Of a DNA stretch of 64,000 bases, positions 22,551 through 34,545 are shown one piece after another. The stretch is from Doryteuthis pealeii (taxonomy: Eukaryota > Mollusca > Cephalopoda > Myopsida > Loliginidae): contig CM042148.1 of assembly GCA_023376005.1 (NCBI GenBank), forward strand, positions 69,010,758 to 69,074,757, read 5' to 3'. Position 1 is the stretch's first letter; each line of letters begins with the position of its first letter. A program made the translations under genes and the position numbers. Below the pieces are notes generated by a model that saw only the letters and a list, made by a program, of their open reading frames with translations, was not told the DNA's origin and made no database searches.

Positions 22551-24069
22551 TACAACATAAAATCCAACAAACAGCCAACCAATAAAAAAAAATCTCAAAA
22601 GAACCAAATAAACATTGTATAATTTTTGCCAAACACCTGTCAGAATAAGTAATGGCAAAATGGAGATTGCGAGTCTAGACTGCTCAACTACCAGGATCCG
22701 TCCCTTAAAGCATCCAGGTAACCACCCGGCCACAGGTGGCCTCATTGGAGAAGAGGTCTTATTGCGTCGCTTAACTATGCTCCAATCCACAGGGCGGGCA
22801 AATCTTTGTATTAGATAAGAAATTTAATATCATATAATCCATATGTAAAAAAAAAAACAAAACAAAAGAAACTTTAAGAAACTAAAGAAAAAAAATGTAA
22901 ACAATAAACATACAATGTATTAATGACCTTAAGACTAAAATAATCCTAGATGATTAAGTTGTTGAAATCAATCATCAATATAAACTAATGTATTTAAATT
23001 TTGATCTATAGGAAAATTTTACTATCATGGTTATTATTTCATGTTAATCAACAGTAGAGCAGATGGCCATAAAAGAATTGCTTAAGTCAAGATAACAATT
23101 CTTTGATAATTAGGTCAGATGATTCACAACATAATATTAGTACAGTTTAGTAGTAAAGAGTCAGTGTAATTACACAACTAATACATTTTAGTATTCATTA
23201 ACCAACTTAATCTTTGAAAGTGTTATTAACTAAACTATAGTTAGTTTAACATAAGACTAGAATATAGAGCACCGCCCAGTGAGAAATGAACACTAATATA
23301 TGTTGCCATTAGGTCTAGTCGGTTCATAGTAGTAGTCGTTAGTAGTAGTAGCCATCGTCTAATTCAGAACAACAGTATGCAGTCATATAGTCCACAAAGG
23401 GTTGTTTATTTTTTCTAGGCTCATGGGTTTCTTTTTCAGAAAAGAAAGGAGAATGAGAAGAGTAAAGTCGAGCTGTTCTATTTTAAATCACATTTATGCG
23501 CGCTGTTTGTTGCTACCTAGATTGTTGCGACTGAGCTTCCAAGAAATTGCATCCGACTGCTTTGGGTCCGGTGAAGAAAAGGCTGAATTTCTTACTTCCA
23601 TTTGTGGTCACGGGGTGGGGGAAGGACACATTCACTTCACCCTTCAGTTTTTATTTTCAATCTAGTTCGGGGTCCTGGTCGGTCAATTGCTGGTCCCCTG
23701 TTGAGTGTTTTACCTTCCAAAACTTTAACCTCACTTTGTTCTTATTCTTTTTCTTCTCTTTTCCAGAAATCCGAAATGACCGTTTTCTTTTCAAATCAAA
23801 TTCCCTCAGTGGCCATAATAATTACACTAGCAAATAGTCAATTTAGTAACAGTTTTAGTAGTAAAATGAACTGTATATTAACACACTAAACATCATTTTA
23901 GTATCATTTCCAAACTTGTTTGGAAGTGTTATTTTACTAACAGTTTAGTTTAATAGTCTGCAAGTCATATAGTCACAAAGTTTAGAGTGTGGGGCACCCA
24001 GTGAAGAATTTGAACCTACTAACAATTGTCACCTTTAGTACAGGTCTGCGTATTACAAACTAACCACAT

Positions 24070-24662
24070 GGAAACTCGGATATAACAGAGTTCAAGGTGT
24101 TACAAACAAGATGGATATATCTCCAACTAATGGTCAGCTCTGAAATTAGTAAACTAGTTCACATACCGCTAGGGAGTAAATATCTCATCTACAGAAGTGA
24201 TATTAATTACACAATAAAAAGGCAAATGGACAGATTATTGCTCATATGGAAATCTGATCTCTCTGATAAGATAAAAGCAAAAATTCTTCCAGACTGTAAG
24301 CCATGTTGGTACTACAGTATGGCTACACCACTGGACCAAACAACCTTGGAGAAAAAGTGGGAGATGAAAAACTGTACAAGAATACTATGTGACCTGTCTT
24401 GAAAAATTAGACAAATATGTAGGACATTTCCGGAGAAGCAAGGATGAAACTCATAAGTGGTTCTGACTATGGGCACCTAAACATGGATAGCAAGTGTTAG
24501 GCCAATCAGTAAAAACCTGCATTAATCAGCTTCTGTGCTGATTCTGGATGATGTGTTGGAGACCTGCTTGGGGCGATGACAACTAGGGACAGTTGACAAG
24601 AGAAAGTCATGGTAATCCATAGCTGTCAGAAAACCTGATGATGATGATGATGATGATGATGA
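24070..24662 (+). pseudogene. Second LINE 3' end, copy 2
   Basis: Counterpart of 7690-8285. A 101-residue open frame at 24097-24402 covers the IWKSDLSDKIKAKILP part, but only because chance indels restore reading; the protein is not meaningful. Confidence 0.77.
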
Positions 24663-25184
24663 ATATTACCCAAATGTTTATTTACTAGCATCAGCTTAGA
24701 TTAGCACATAGGCAGAAGTATGGGGCACCCGGTGAGAATCAAACCTCACTAACAATTATTTTTCTCCTGAATTTTTGAGATGAGTTCAATTCTGACCAGG
24801 GGCATCAAGTAAAATAGATAATAATAACACAGTTAAACCTGTACCCCCAGCTATGGTTAGCGGAGTGAGAACGGGATACCCTGTGGACTGAATAAGGGTT
24901 AGGATCAAAGTTCCATGATGGCTCCCAATTATAACAAGAAGGTTCCGCATACGAACAAGAAGTTCCTGAGTCCGAGAAGGTCCTGAGTTCAAGAAGGTTC
25001 CCAAGTTCGACAAGAAAAATACCTAAACGAATGGGTGGAGGGCACATTGGGGCCAAACATTGTACAACTAAAAATGAAGCAGAAACAATAGTCTGAATAA
25101 TCCAAATAATACTCACTAACAATTGTCTGTGAGCTTTAGATTGCAGTTGACATAATAGTTTCCCGCCCTAAATAGTTTAATGAA

Positions 25185-25500
25185 ATTATTTGGCATTCTC
25201 ATTTCACGTAATCTACACTGAAAATACAAATTTGTTCAAATCAATACACGCATGTTTTAAAAATACAAAAATATCATAACATGTGTTCTAATTGTGCTTG
25301 TGCATTATTTGAAATGCATTAATTGTTAGTAGAAGACATTTATGAATATTTTCATGTTAAACGTCAGTTCTATTGATTTGAACAAATTCGTATTTTAAAG
25401 TTAGATTTTCTGTGAATGAAAATGGCAACCAAACATAAGGCTTCTCAAGTGAAACAAACAAGGGAGATACTCTCATTTATGTAGCTAATTGTTCAGATTA
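25185..25500. mobile_element. MITE-P, truncated insertion in copy 2
   Basis: Counterpart of 8805-9120 in the second unit, with frequent small gaps. Confidence 0.78.
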
Positions 25501-25807
25501 TCAAATAATCTAGGGGTGACATGCCATAAAATCCAACTAACTGATGTAAGGGGCCATAGTGGAATGTTTGCATGTCATGGACTGTCCAGCAATCTGATTC
25601 CATCTTAAGCATCACTGGTCACTACATATGGCTAACAAGTGGCCCCATTGTGTGCGTGTGTGTTGGGGGGGGGTTTATTCTCTGTATTCTAAAGCCTCAG
25701 CAACAGGGCAGCATGCAATTTGGCCATTCATAAACTATAATTATTTGGATATTCTTCTTGAAATTAAGTTTTGTTTAAAGACCAACACTTGTTTTTATTA
25801 ATTTTCT

Positions 25808-26512
25808 GGTAATAAAGAACTATTTGGCCTCGTTAATTCCTACCATAAAATCAACTGACCCCCATTTTATGTCCTGTTTTTGTATTAATGTTGTTTATTT
25901 TTCTTGCACCGCGTTATGCTACCAATACAAAATATATTTTCTTTTATTTATTTTAATATTCATTTCAATGTGCATATTTAACAAGTTTTTATTTTTGTGA
26001 AGAATGTATAGTTTTAAAGTGGGGGGTTGATTTTTACACTTTCAATTTTTTACTCGTAAATTACTACATAAAATGCAAGCCTAATTTTATGGCAGAATTT
26101 ATGGTAAAAGTTGAAATTACTTTTTGTTTGTTGTTATTTCTTTCTTTTGCTTTGGTATCTAAATAAAAACGTCAGATTTTAAATCATTGCTACGAAAAAA
26201 CAAAATTACGGTCATAAAAGGAGGATCCAATTTATGCCTAATGTAAAAACGAGCCCCACTTTAAAACTAAACATTCTCACAAATAAAAAACTTTTAGAAT
26301 ATGCAACATTGAAATGAATATTAAAATAACATAAATAAAATAATTTTAAGTATTTACAATACTTGAAATCATTTAGTGCAATATAAATTTACAATACTAA
26401 ATATATTTAACTAACGGGTGCAAGAAAAATAACAATTTATACCAAAAACCGGACATAAAAGGGGGTTCAATTTAATTTTATGGTAGGAATTTACGAGCAA
26501 TAGTCTTATTAC
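25808..26512. mobile_element. Foldback FB-1, copy 2
   Basis: Counterpart of 9441-10151 with many one-base gaps. Confidence 0.78.
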
Positions 26513-27423
26513 CAATTTCTTATGTCTTTGAGCAAAAGAACAAACATTGGTGAAGGCATTTAATAGAAACTATCTAGGACCTGTTATGCTTAAGGATGGA
26601 ATCTTGGTGGTTGACAGTCTATGATTGCAATGCTCACATTTTGGCATTACATAATATTATTTTATAATAACATTTTCTATTTAACCCATAGATGGATCCT
26701 AAAGGTACTCCATCCGGTAGAGTGACGCAGGGAGCAATGGTGGATGAAGGGGTGATCACTTCCCAAACCTCCAAACTGGAACTCACCATCAGATAGAGTT
26801 AATGTCATTCAGGATGTAGATCCGCAGGCACCACTTCTGCACCATTATGATAAAAAGGGGTTTTGGGGCTGCAATAAGGCATAGGGGTTGAAAATCATAT
26901 AGATGCTAGGGCTTGACGTGCGCAGTGATTGATCAGAGGGGGGCCTCTCCGACCGCTCCTCTAGCCCAAGATAGGCCAAAGTGGAGTATTGCATGTCATG
27001 AACTGCTCATTCCACACTGCCTCTATCTTTAAGCATCAACGGTCACACACCCATGGCAAAGGTGGCCCTTGGGAGTCTTACCCTCTGCAGAGGGCAGTCG
27101 GGTGCAGTTTTTAAACGCCCCCCTGCCCCCGAACCCAGGGGTGGCTAAATCTGAGTTCTATTCAATCTAAATGCTTATATGATGTGTGGGTTTGTGCCAA
27201 AATGTGAGCATTGTTAAAAACTGGTTAACTTTCAGCATTTATTTGATTCCTTGGACAAAAATACTTCTATAAAGTAATTTTGAGGAGTAGGGAAGCTTTA
27301 GAACTCATTTTTCAGACAAAAATAGATTATAAAATAGGTGCATTTTTGTGACGCAACCACTCAATAATAGTGCATCATATATTAAAATATATTATCATAT
27401 ATATATTCATATGTACATCTTTA

Positions 27424-27656
27424 CATATAAGTAAAGTAAAGTCGTTGGGGTGATTAAGTCGTTATCAGTCTATCCCCTTTTCACTAGCGCTAGGACAACG
27501 GAATTCTTTTTGCATCTGAGGTGGAGCGCACACTACCATTAGCTCCTACTTTAACGACAGATCCCTGTGCTACTCTACACTAAGTTGGCGAGGCCGGTAT
27601 GAACTAGGAACCCTTGTGGGTTCTAGCAAACGCTCTCGACTGAGCTATCCTGGCCC
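27424..27656 (-). mobile_element. SINE-A, - orientation, copy 2
   Basis: Counterpart of 11092-11335 with many one-base losses. Confidence 0.82.
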
Positions 27657-27659
27657 TGA

Positions 27660-27936
27660 TTTTAAATATACCTACATACATTATTGCATATATACCTACA
27701 TTATATTAACGAATACTACAAATATATATGAAATACTATTATACATACATACATAATACATACATATCATAATATATATGTATTACATAACTTACACAAT
27801 TGTATATACATATACTATACATAATATAAATAAATCTTCTCTCTCTCTCCTTCCTATATATAGTATATATATATATATATATTAACATACATAATATATA
27901 ATGTAAATTTATGCATATATATAATATTTAATTATA

Positions 27937-27972
<36 letters not shown>

Positions 27973-28142
27973 ATATTACTTCATACACGCAATACAATGA
28001 ATATTAAAAATGTATATATTACAAATATATATATATTACTTCATATTATTTCATACATATGTACTTATATATTATAAATATGTATTATATATACAACACA
28101 CATATATTATATGTGTTGTGTGTGTGTGTGTGTGTGTGTGTG
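27660..28142. repeat. Compound microsatellite, copy 2
   Basis: Counterpart of 11340-11832. Confidence 0.9.
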
Positions 28143-28254
28143 GCCTAATGGAATTTCTATATGTAAAAGGACACTTTAATTTCTTCTTCTTTCTTTTCTT
28201 TTTTTTTCTTAATAAAATAACATATTTAGTATCTATTTTCAAGTTTTAAGAAGT

Positions 28255-28490
28255 TGGTATTACTACACCCACGTGTACGGATCAGGCAGAAGGCCCCTAT
28301 TAATGTGGGACCGACCCCACTAACGGAAGCTCATGGGTGGCGGTGCAAAAAATGCGTTGATCCGTCGGCATTTCCCTCTAGGGGGCGACTCAGACACTGG
28401 CAATAAACAGCCCTGGTCTTTAAATCAGGGAGCAGGTGTTGCCTGGGGGGATAGAACCCTGGGATCAATGCTGTTAATTACTTAACAATA
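28255..28490 (+). repeat. Family G repeat, copy 2
   Basis: Counterpart of 11950-12185. Confidence 0.7.
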
Positions 28491-28669
28491 CAGGACTCGA
28501 AAGCAAGTGGGCAGAGCAAGGAATGAACGTAAAAATCACCTCAGTAAATGTTTTTAGGTACCTTACAATTTCCCACTGTGAATTACCCTATATTAACAAT
28601 AAACTTGCAGACAATGTTAATATAATCATGAAGTTTTTTGGTCAATTCGAGAAGAACATTAAACAATTT

Positions 28670-28834
28670 CACCACTAACTCACTTTCTCTTCTATAAATA
28701 CAAATGTACGTATTTTGTTTTGAATGAAGTTAGACTGATGATGTTCTTCGCATAAAGAAGAACGAAATATTTCTCTCCTACTTCTACTTGTTTGAGTCAT
28801 TATTTTTTGTCCACTTTTCCTTTTACCTTACCTC

Positions 28835-28865
<31 letters not shown>

Positions 28866-28995
28866 ATATATAATATTATTACTCTTTATATATATTTCCT
28901 TGTAGATAAGGAAATAAAATAAGTTGTAAAAGAAATTAATGACATTCTTTGTCTGTCACTTTCAATAAGCTGGGTTGCACACACACACACGCACG

Positions 28996-29027
<32 letters not shown>

Positions 29028-29950
29028 ATATATATATATATTATATAGATAGATAGATAGATAGATAGATATAGAGATATATATAGAATATATATATCAT
29101 AAGCTACTTGAATATATGCAAAATTCAATTAATTTGTAAAACTGTGACCATTTCCTGTCTGATGTGTATAATTATTCAATTAGTGCAAGATCTTTTTTTT
29201 TGTTTTTTTTTTTATTGAAGTTCACAGAAAGTTGGTAAAAGAAATCATGAGAACAAAAAAACATTAGAACATCTACAGTGACTTTGAACAAATATGCTTC
29301 TAAGAAGCAAATCAGTTATTGTGTAATTATGAAACAAATGAAAAATATCTTGATTATTCAATAAAATTTAAGAGTTTTGGAATTATATGCAGTTGTTTTA
29401 AAACACATTTCATGGAATTTCACATTAACTATTTGCATTGTCTTTATGTAACATTGTTTTACATGTACAAAAATTGGAATGAATTAATTGAATAAAGTGT
29501 GCTTTGTATATTATATATACTAGCAAATATATGCACCCTCCGGGTGCAAGTATTTAAGTTTTAATGTAATGAAATATCGTATTAAATTAGAGGCAGACAA
29601 AAAGATATGTAACAGAGTGGGGGTATAATAGAAAAATAGAAATGAAACTTCCTCTTCCATCACTCCCGTCTTTCATTGCTGAATTTTACTTATTTAACTA
29701 TTTAGTTAAATTAGAAAATAAAGAATAAAATGACAGTTATTTTTCTTGTTAATGGATTTCATTTAAGATTGAAGAGATTTTTGCTTATATTCATTAAGAT
29801 AAAACCAAACAGTTAGAAATCAATAATACTAAGCACATATTTAATAAAATCACATTTTTAATATCAATATGCAAATTAGCCTTCCCATTCACACTGCAAA
29901 CCACTATTTTTTGTATATATAAATACAATTGCATGTTATTAGTATGTTGA
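28670..29950. other. Unit 2-specific AT-rich segment with (TA)n, (CA)n and (GATA)n; no gene
   Basis: Replaces the 12.36-14.9 kb part of copy 1. Contains (TA)n at about 28835-28875, (CA)n at 28978-29015, (GATA)n at about 29047-29075, and the motif ATATATGCACCCTCCGGGTG near 29526. It seems to have fewer interruptions than the flanking copy 2 sequence, but there is no second copy to measure against. Confidence 0.55.
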
Positions 29951-30225
29951 TATGGTCAACAGTGGCTTCGGCCTCTGGACCATTGATATAATTAACGGCG
30001 TCAATCCCAGGGGGCCATCCCCCCAGGCAACACCTGCCCCCTTGATTTAAAGAGGCAGGGCTGGGTTTATTGCCCAGTGCCTGAGGCGCCCCCCTTGAGG
30101 GGGAATGCCGACGGGATCGACGCAATTTTTCACCTGCCACTCCATGAGCTTCGGCTTGTGGGTGGTCCCACGTTAATAGGGACTTTGTGCCTGACCCGTA
30201 CAAGTGGGGTACGCGGTAAATACAG
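29950..30225 (-). repeat. Family G repeat, inverted, diverged, unit 2 only
   Basis: Reverse complement of family G (GGCAACACCTGCCCCCTTGA, AATGCCGACGGGATCGACGC). It extends further than the plus copies toward GGCTTCGGCCTCTGGACC. A 112-residue minus-strand frame crosses it (29904-30242) but has no family I recognise and is open only in this member. Confidence 0.68.
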
Positions 30226-30579
30226 TATGTAGATATGGACAACGCTAATAAAAAGGTGAAGAAATTTTTATTAATAATTGAGGTCTAAATATAAATAAAA
30301 TCATGGAGAATGTGATGTAAATAACTATGTTAATTGTGACTTGATTAGTAATATAGTTTCAGTTACCGACAGAAAAACACACAATCTCCATTATAATAAT
30401 AATATATATATATATATAATATATATATATATATATACATACATACTTTGGTGCGGTACCAAGTTTCTTGGTACAAGGTGATTCTAGGCTGGTCTTAATT
30501 CTCTACCAGTAGTTTGTTGTAGAGTTCAGGTTCCATATGAGCTCAATGTTTAATTATTGTAAACAGAGCAAAGTTATTT

Positions 30580-30782
30580 GTGAATAAAAAGGCCTTAAAT
30601 ACCATGGGTATTGTGGTTATGGACCATTTTCACTCGTGAGTATGCCCATGAGGTTCTTAAGGCCACTGATATCTTTTATTTCTAAATAAAAGATATCAGT
30701 GGTCTGAAGAAGCTCGTGGGCATACTCATGAGTGGAAATGGTCCATAACCACAATACCCATGGTATTTAAGGCTTTTTTATT

Positions 30783-30787
<5 letters not shown>
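30580..30787. mobile_element. Hairpin element H-1, copy 2
   Basis: GTGAATAAAAAGGCCTTAAA at the left mirrors TTTAAGGCTTTTTTATTCAC at the right; the loop is ATCTTTTATTTCTAAATAAA. Near-perfect about 95 bp arms; a transcript would be a long hairpin. Confidence 0.85.
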
Positions 30788-30824
<37 letters not shown>

Positions 30825-30825
30825 G

Positions 30826-31038
30826 GTTATATCCTATAACTTTAACATAAACAAAGGGGAACCACTCTTGACTGATAAATTATTTATCTATTTTCCCATT
30901 AAACTAACCCTAAACCCTAACACTAACCCTAATCCTAACCCTGTCTTCTTTTTTCCTTGTAGATCAATACGTAAATAAATAATTTATCAGTCAAAAGTGG
31001 TTCCCCTTTGAGTTATATGTTAGAGTTATAGGAAATAA

Positions 31039-31042
<4 letters not shown>
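30826..31042. mobile_element. Foldback with telomere-like core, copy 2
   Basis: Same structure as 15279-15512: arms GGGGAACCACTCTTGACTGA and TCAGTCAAAAGTGGTTCCCC around CTAACCCTAAACCCTAACAC at about 30901-30943. Followed by a long (TA)n run (31041-31087). Confidence 0.78.
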
Positions 31043-31090
<48 letters not shown>

Positions 31091-31761
31091 CTACATACAA
31101 CAGTCATGTTTCGATGTATCACATCTCATCAGTGTGTTTGATATGCAGGACAGTCTCAAGCCAGGATCGATACTTGACCAATCTGTCGTCAGTCAGACTC
31201 TATGTATATCATTATTACCTCCTTGTTATATATATTAGTTTGTCACTGCTAGTAGACAGAAAGATATGGGGGGGGGTGAAATGTATTTGTTTGTATGTAA
31301 CGTTTCATAAGCAGCTAGCCCGGCCAACATATTGGCTTTTAATAAATTTGAATTAGGTCAAATGTTCCCTTTCTTAGAAATCTTACAAAATTATTCTAAT
31401 GTTTTTTTTAATAATTCTCTGGCCCTATTTATTTATTTTTTAAATTTAATTTGCTTTGCAAACTCACATTTCCCTAATCCCAATTATCTACACAGAGCTC
31501 AATGGGTGACCCAACGGTCACATTTTGTCTAATATATATATATATATATATGTATATGTATTTATATATACATGGGGTTCAGGAGAAATTTGACAGTTTC
31601 ATAAGGAATGGAGGTTATTTTGAGTGAAACTTGTTGACAGTAGTGTAATTTCCGTGCCTGTTGAATTTCTTTACAATCCATTAAATTTTGTAGTTACCGA
31701 GCACTTTTTCTTTTTCCTTATGAAACAATCAAATTTCTCCCGAACACCCTGTATATATACA

Positions 31762-32005
31762 AAGTCTGAAAACAGCATAGCTCACATGACTTTCAGAAAC
31801 ATTTTTTCACTCTCAGAGTTGCTGAAGTATGGAATGAACTGCCTGCATCCATTGTAGGCTGCCGAAACACTGCATCTTTCAAAGCCTCCATGCTTCCTGT
31901 AATCTGCCAACACACACGCACACACATACATGTATATTATTACTGTACGCTATTCATATTCCTGACACTAATACATTATTCTATGTACTAGACATGAGAC
32001 TTTGA
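31762..32005 (+). pseudogene. LINE reverse-transcriptase C-terminal tail across the copy 2/copy 3 junction
   Basis: Cleaner version of the same remnant. The frame gives QHSSHDFQKHFFTLRVAEVW, then N-E-L-P-A, and ends at stops near 32003, followed by the AATAAATTTCATTATTATC tail at about 32036. The upstream reverse-transcriptase domain is missing, as expected of 5'-truncated LINE copies. Confidence 0.65.
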
Positions 32006-32334
32006 TGAGTTGTGGTGCAGCTGAGCATTGTACACAATAAATTTCATTATTATCATGATTATATAAAATCAATTTTTAAAGATTCAATCTAAAAATAATG
32101 AAAGTGTTTACCTGAAGTAGTATCCCATATTTTAATGTTTTTGTTCATAGATCCCGAGAGAGAACAGTCCCAGTTGAATTGTGTACTACTTACTTCAGCA
32201 TTATGACCAGTCATTTATGAATACGTGTGAAGAGAGAATGAAAATATGTTTATGAATTATAATCTCATATGATATGCTTTTCTGTTTGTGTAGAACGACA
32301 AAGAGATTGTTATGATGATAAAAAGATTTTCGTA

Positions 32335-32730
32335 ATCTGAACATTAGCTACATAAATGAGAGTAACTTCCCCATGTTTATTTTCCTTTGAGGAAGCCATA
32401 TGTTTTGGTTGGCCATTTTCATTTCACTGTAAATCTACACTGAAAATACGAATTTGTTCAAATCAATACAACTGCATGTTTTAACATAAAAATATCATAA
32501 AATGTGTTCTTATTTGTGCTTGCGCATTATTTGAATGAACTTAATTGTTATTAAGAACACATCTTATGATATTTTTGTGTATTAAAACATGCAGTTGTAT
32601 TGATTTGAACAAATTCGTATTTTCAGTGTAGATTTACGGTGAAATGAAAATGGCCGACCAAAACATATGGCTTCTTCAAAGTGAAACAAAGAAGGGAGAT
32701 TACTCTCATTTATGTAGCTAATGTTCTTAT
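32335..32730. mobile_element. MITE-P, copy 3
   Basis: Counterpart of 503-899 in the third unit, almost identical to it including the central loop. Confidence 0.85.
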
Positions 32731-33254
32731 TACCCTTTTATGTTTGTGTAGAATGACAATGAGATTGTTATCATAGTAAGGACTAAATGGAGTAGTCTCC
32801 CTTGTCACAGGGTTTGGCTAATCTTCCATGTCAGGAGTCCCTTTTTGTCACATGAACACGGGAACCCAAAAAGATCTCCCTCTTGGCCGAAGCTGACTGG
32901 ATGAGCTGGTTACCTCTCTCCAGCACACACATGGTGCATACCAAACAGTACAGACCCCACAGGCAGTAAGTGGTTTCCACCTATTGTCTCTCTTACACTT
33001 CTACATATGTTTGGACACTTGTGACGTTGTATAACCCGGTGGAACCTGAGGATTGTACACAATAAATTTCATTATTATTATCATAAGACATGCAACAATG
33101 TTTCAATAAATGCACTGAAGCCAATAACTATGTTACTTAGATGCAAAGATGATTGTAATTGATGTTACATTATCTGAATCATTTTATGAACAAATGTTCA
33201 TCATGTTAATTGTTCATTGAAGTATGAAATTTTGTCATGGAACATTGCATTGCA

Positions 33255-34020
33255 CTTTAATCTTTCTTTCTTCTTCATTCTATTTTTGTTTTTCATTCTT
33301 TGTTTCTTTTACTGTCTTTTTTTCATTCTTACTGTCTTTTTTCTTAATTTTTTCTTTTTTCTTCATTCTTTCTGTCTTTTTGATTCTTTGTCTTTTTTCA
33401 TTCTTTCTGTCTTTATTCTTTCTTTTTTCTCATTTCTTTCTATCCTTTTTCATTCTTTCTTTCTTTTTTTTCTTTCTTTCTGTCTTTTTTTCATTCTTTC
33501 TGTCTTTTTCATTCTTTGTCTTTTTTCATTTTTTTCTGTCTTTTTTCTTTATTCTTTTTTTTCTTATTTCTTTCTGTCATCTTTCATTCTTTCTGTCTTT
33601 TTTTATTCTTTCTTTTTTTCTTTCTGTCTTTTTCATTCTTTGTCTTTTTTCATTTTTTCTGTCTTTTTCTTTATTCTTTCTTTTTTCTTCTTTCTTTCTA
33701 TCTTTTTTCATTCTTTCTGTCTTTTTTCTTTGTTTTTTCTTCTTTCTTTCTGTCTTTTTTCATTCTTTCTGTCTTTTTTCATTCTTTCTGTCTTTTTTCT
33801 TTATTCTTTTTTTTCTTCTTTCTTTTTTTTTCTTTCATTCTTTCTTTCTTTTTGCTTTTTACTTCATGGTTTATTTCTTTATTCCCTACTTTCTTTTTCT
33901 CTTTTCTTTCTTCTTCTCTTTCTTTCTTTCCTACTTTTATTTTCTTTTACTATTTTTTTCTTTACTTACTTCTTAGTTTGTTTTTTTCCTTCCTCACTTT
34001 CTTTCTTTTCTCTTTCTTTC

Positions 34021-34056
<36 letters not shown>

Positions 34057-34545
34057 TCATTTCTCCTTTACATTTGTTTTTATCTTTCTATTTTTCTCAA
34101 TATATTTCTACATTTTACTCATTATTTCTTTCTTTCTTCTTTCTCCCTTTATTCATCTATCTTTAATTTTTTTATTTCCTTCCATCTGTCATTCCTTCCA
34201 TCATTTTGGTTTTCTTATTTTTCCATTTTCTTCTTTTTTCTTCCTTTCTTTTCCATCTACTTTTATTTCTTCATTTTCTTTTTCTTATTTTTGTATTTTT
34301 TTCTATTCTCTTCCTTTCTTTTTTCCTTTACTTCTTTTTCTTTATTTTGTATTTTTCTTTTCTCTTCTTCTTATTCTTCTTCTTATTATTATTCTAGTAT
34401 TTTTCTGTTCTTCTTCTGCTTCTTCTTCTTCTTTCATAATGTTCTGCATAGGCTTCTGCCTCCTCTTCAGTTGCTAATCATCCTCTTCTTCTTCTTCTTC
34501 TTCTTCTTCTTCTTCTTCTTCTTCTTCTTCTTCTTCTTCTTCTTT
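33255..34545 (+). repeat. Pyrimidine tract, copy 3
   Basis: Counterpart of 1430-2895, about 170 bp shorter. It lost much of the (TTC)/(TTA) part but gained a (TTTC)n run at about 34020-34067. Not coding. Confidence 0.92.

Larger units (their letters stand above)
16317..31832 (+). repeat. Copy 2 of the tandem unit, indel-riddled
   Basis: Collinear with copy 1 from end to end except that 28670-30440 replaces the 12.36-14.90 kb segment of copy 1. Against copies 1 and 3 it shows a one-base insertion or deletion every ten to thirty bases, mostly at homopolymers, while those two agree with each other. That error pattern is typical of uncorrected long-read sequence rather than evolutionary divergence. 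Open frames in this copy should not be trusted. Confidence 0.92.

Noticed and set aside
24097..24402. 101-residue LINE-like frame as a possible live gene
   Set aside because: It matches only a piece of a LINE polymerase end, lies in the indel-rich copy, and its counterparts in units 1 and 3 contain stops.
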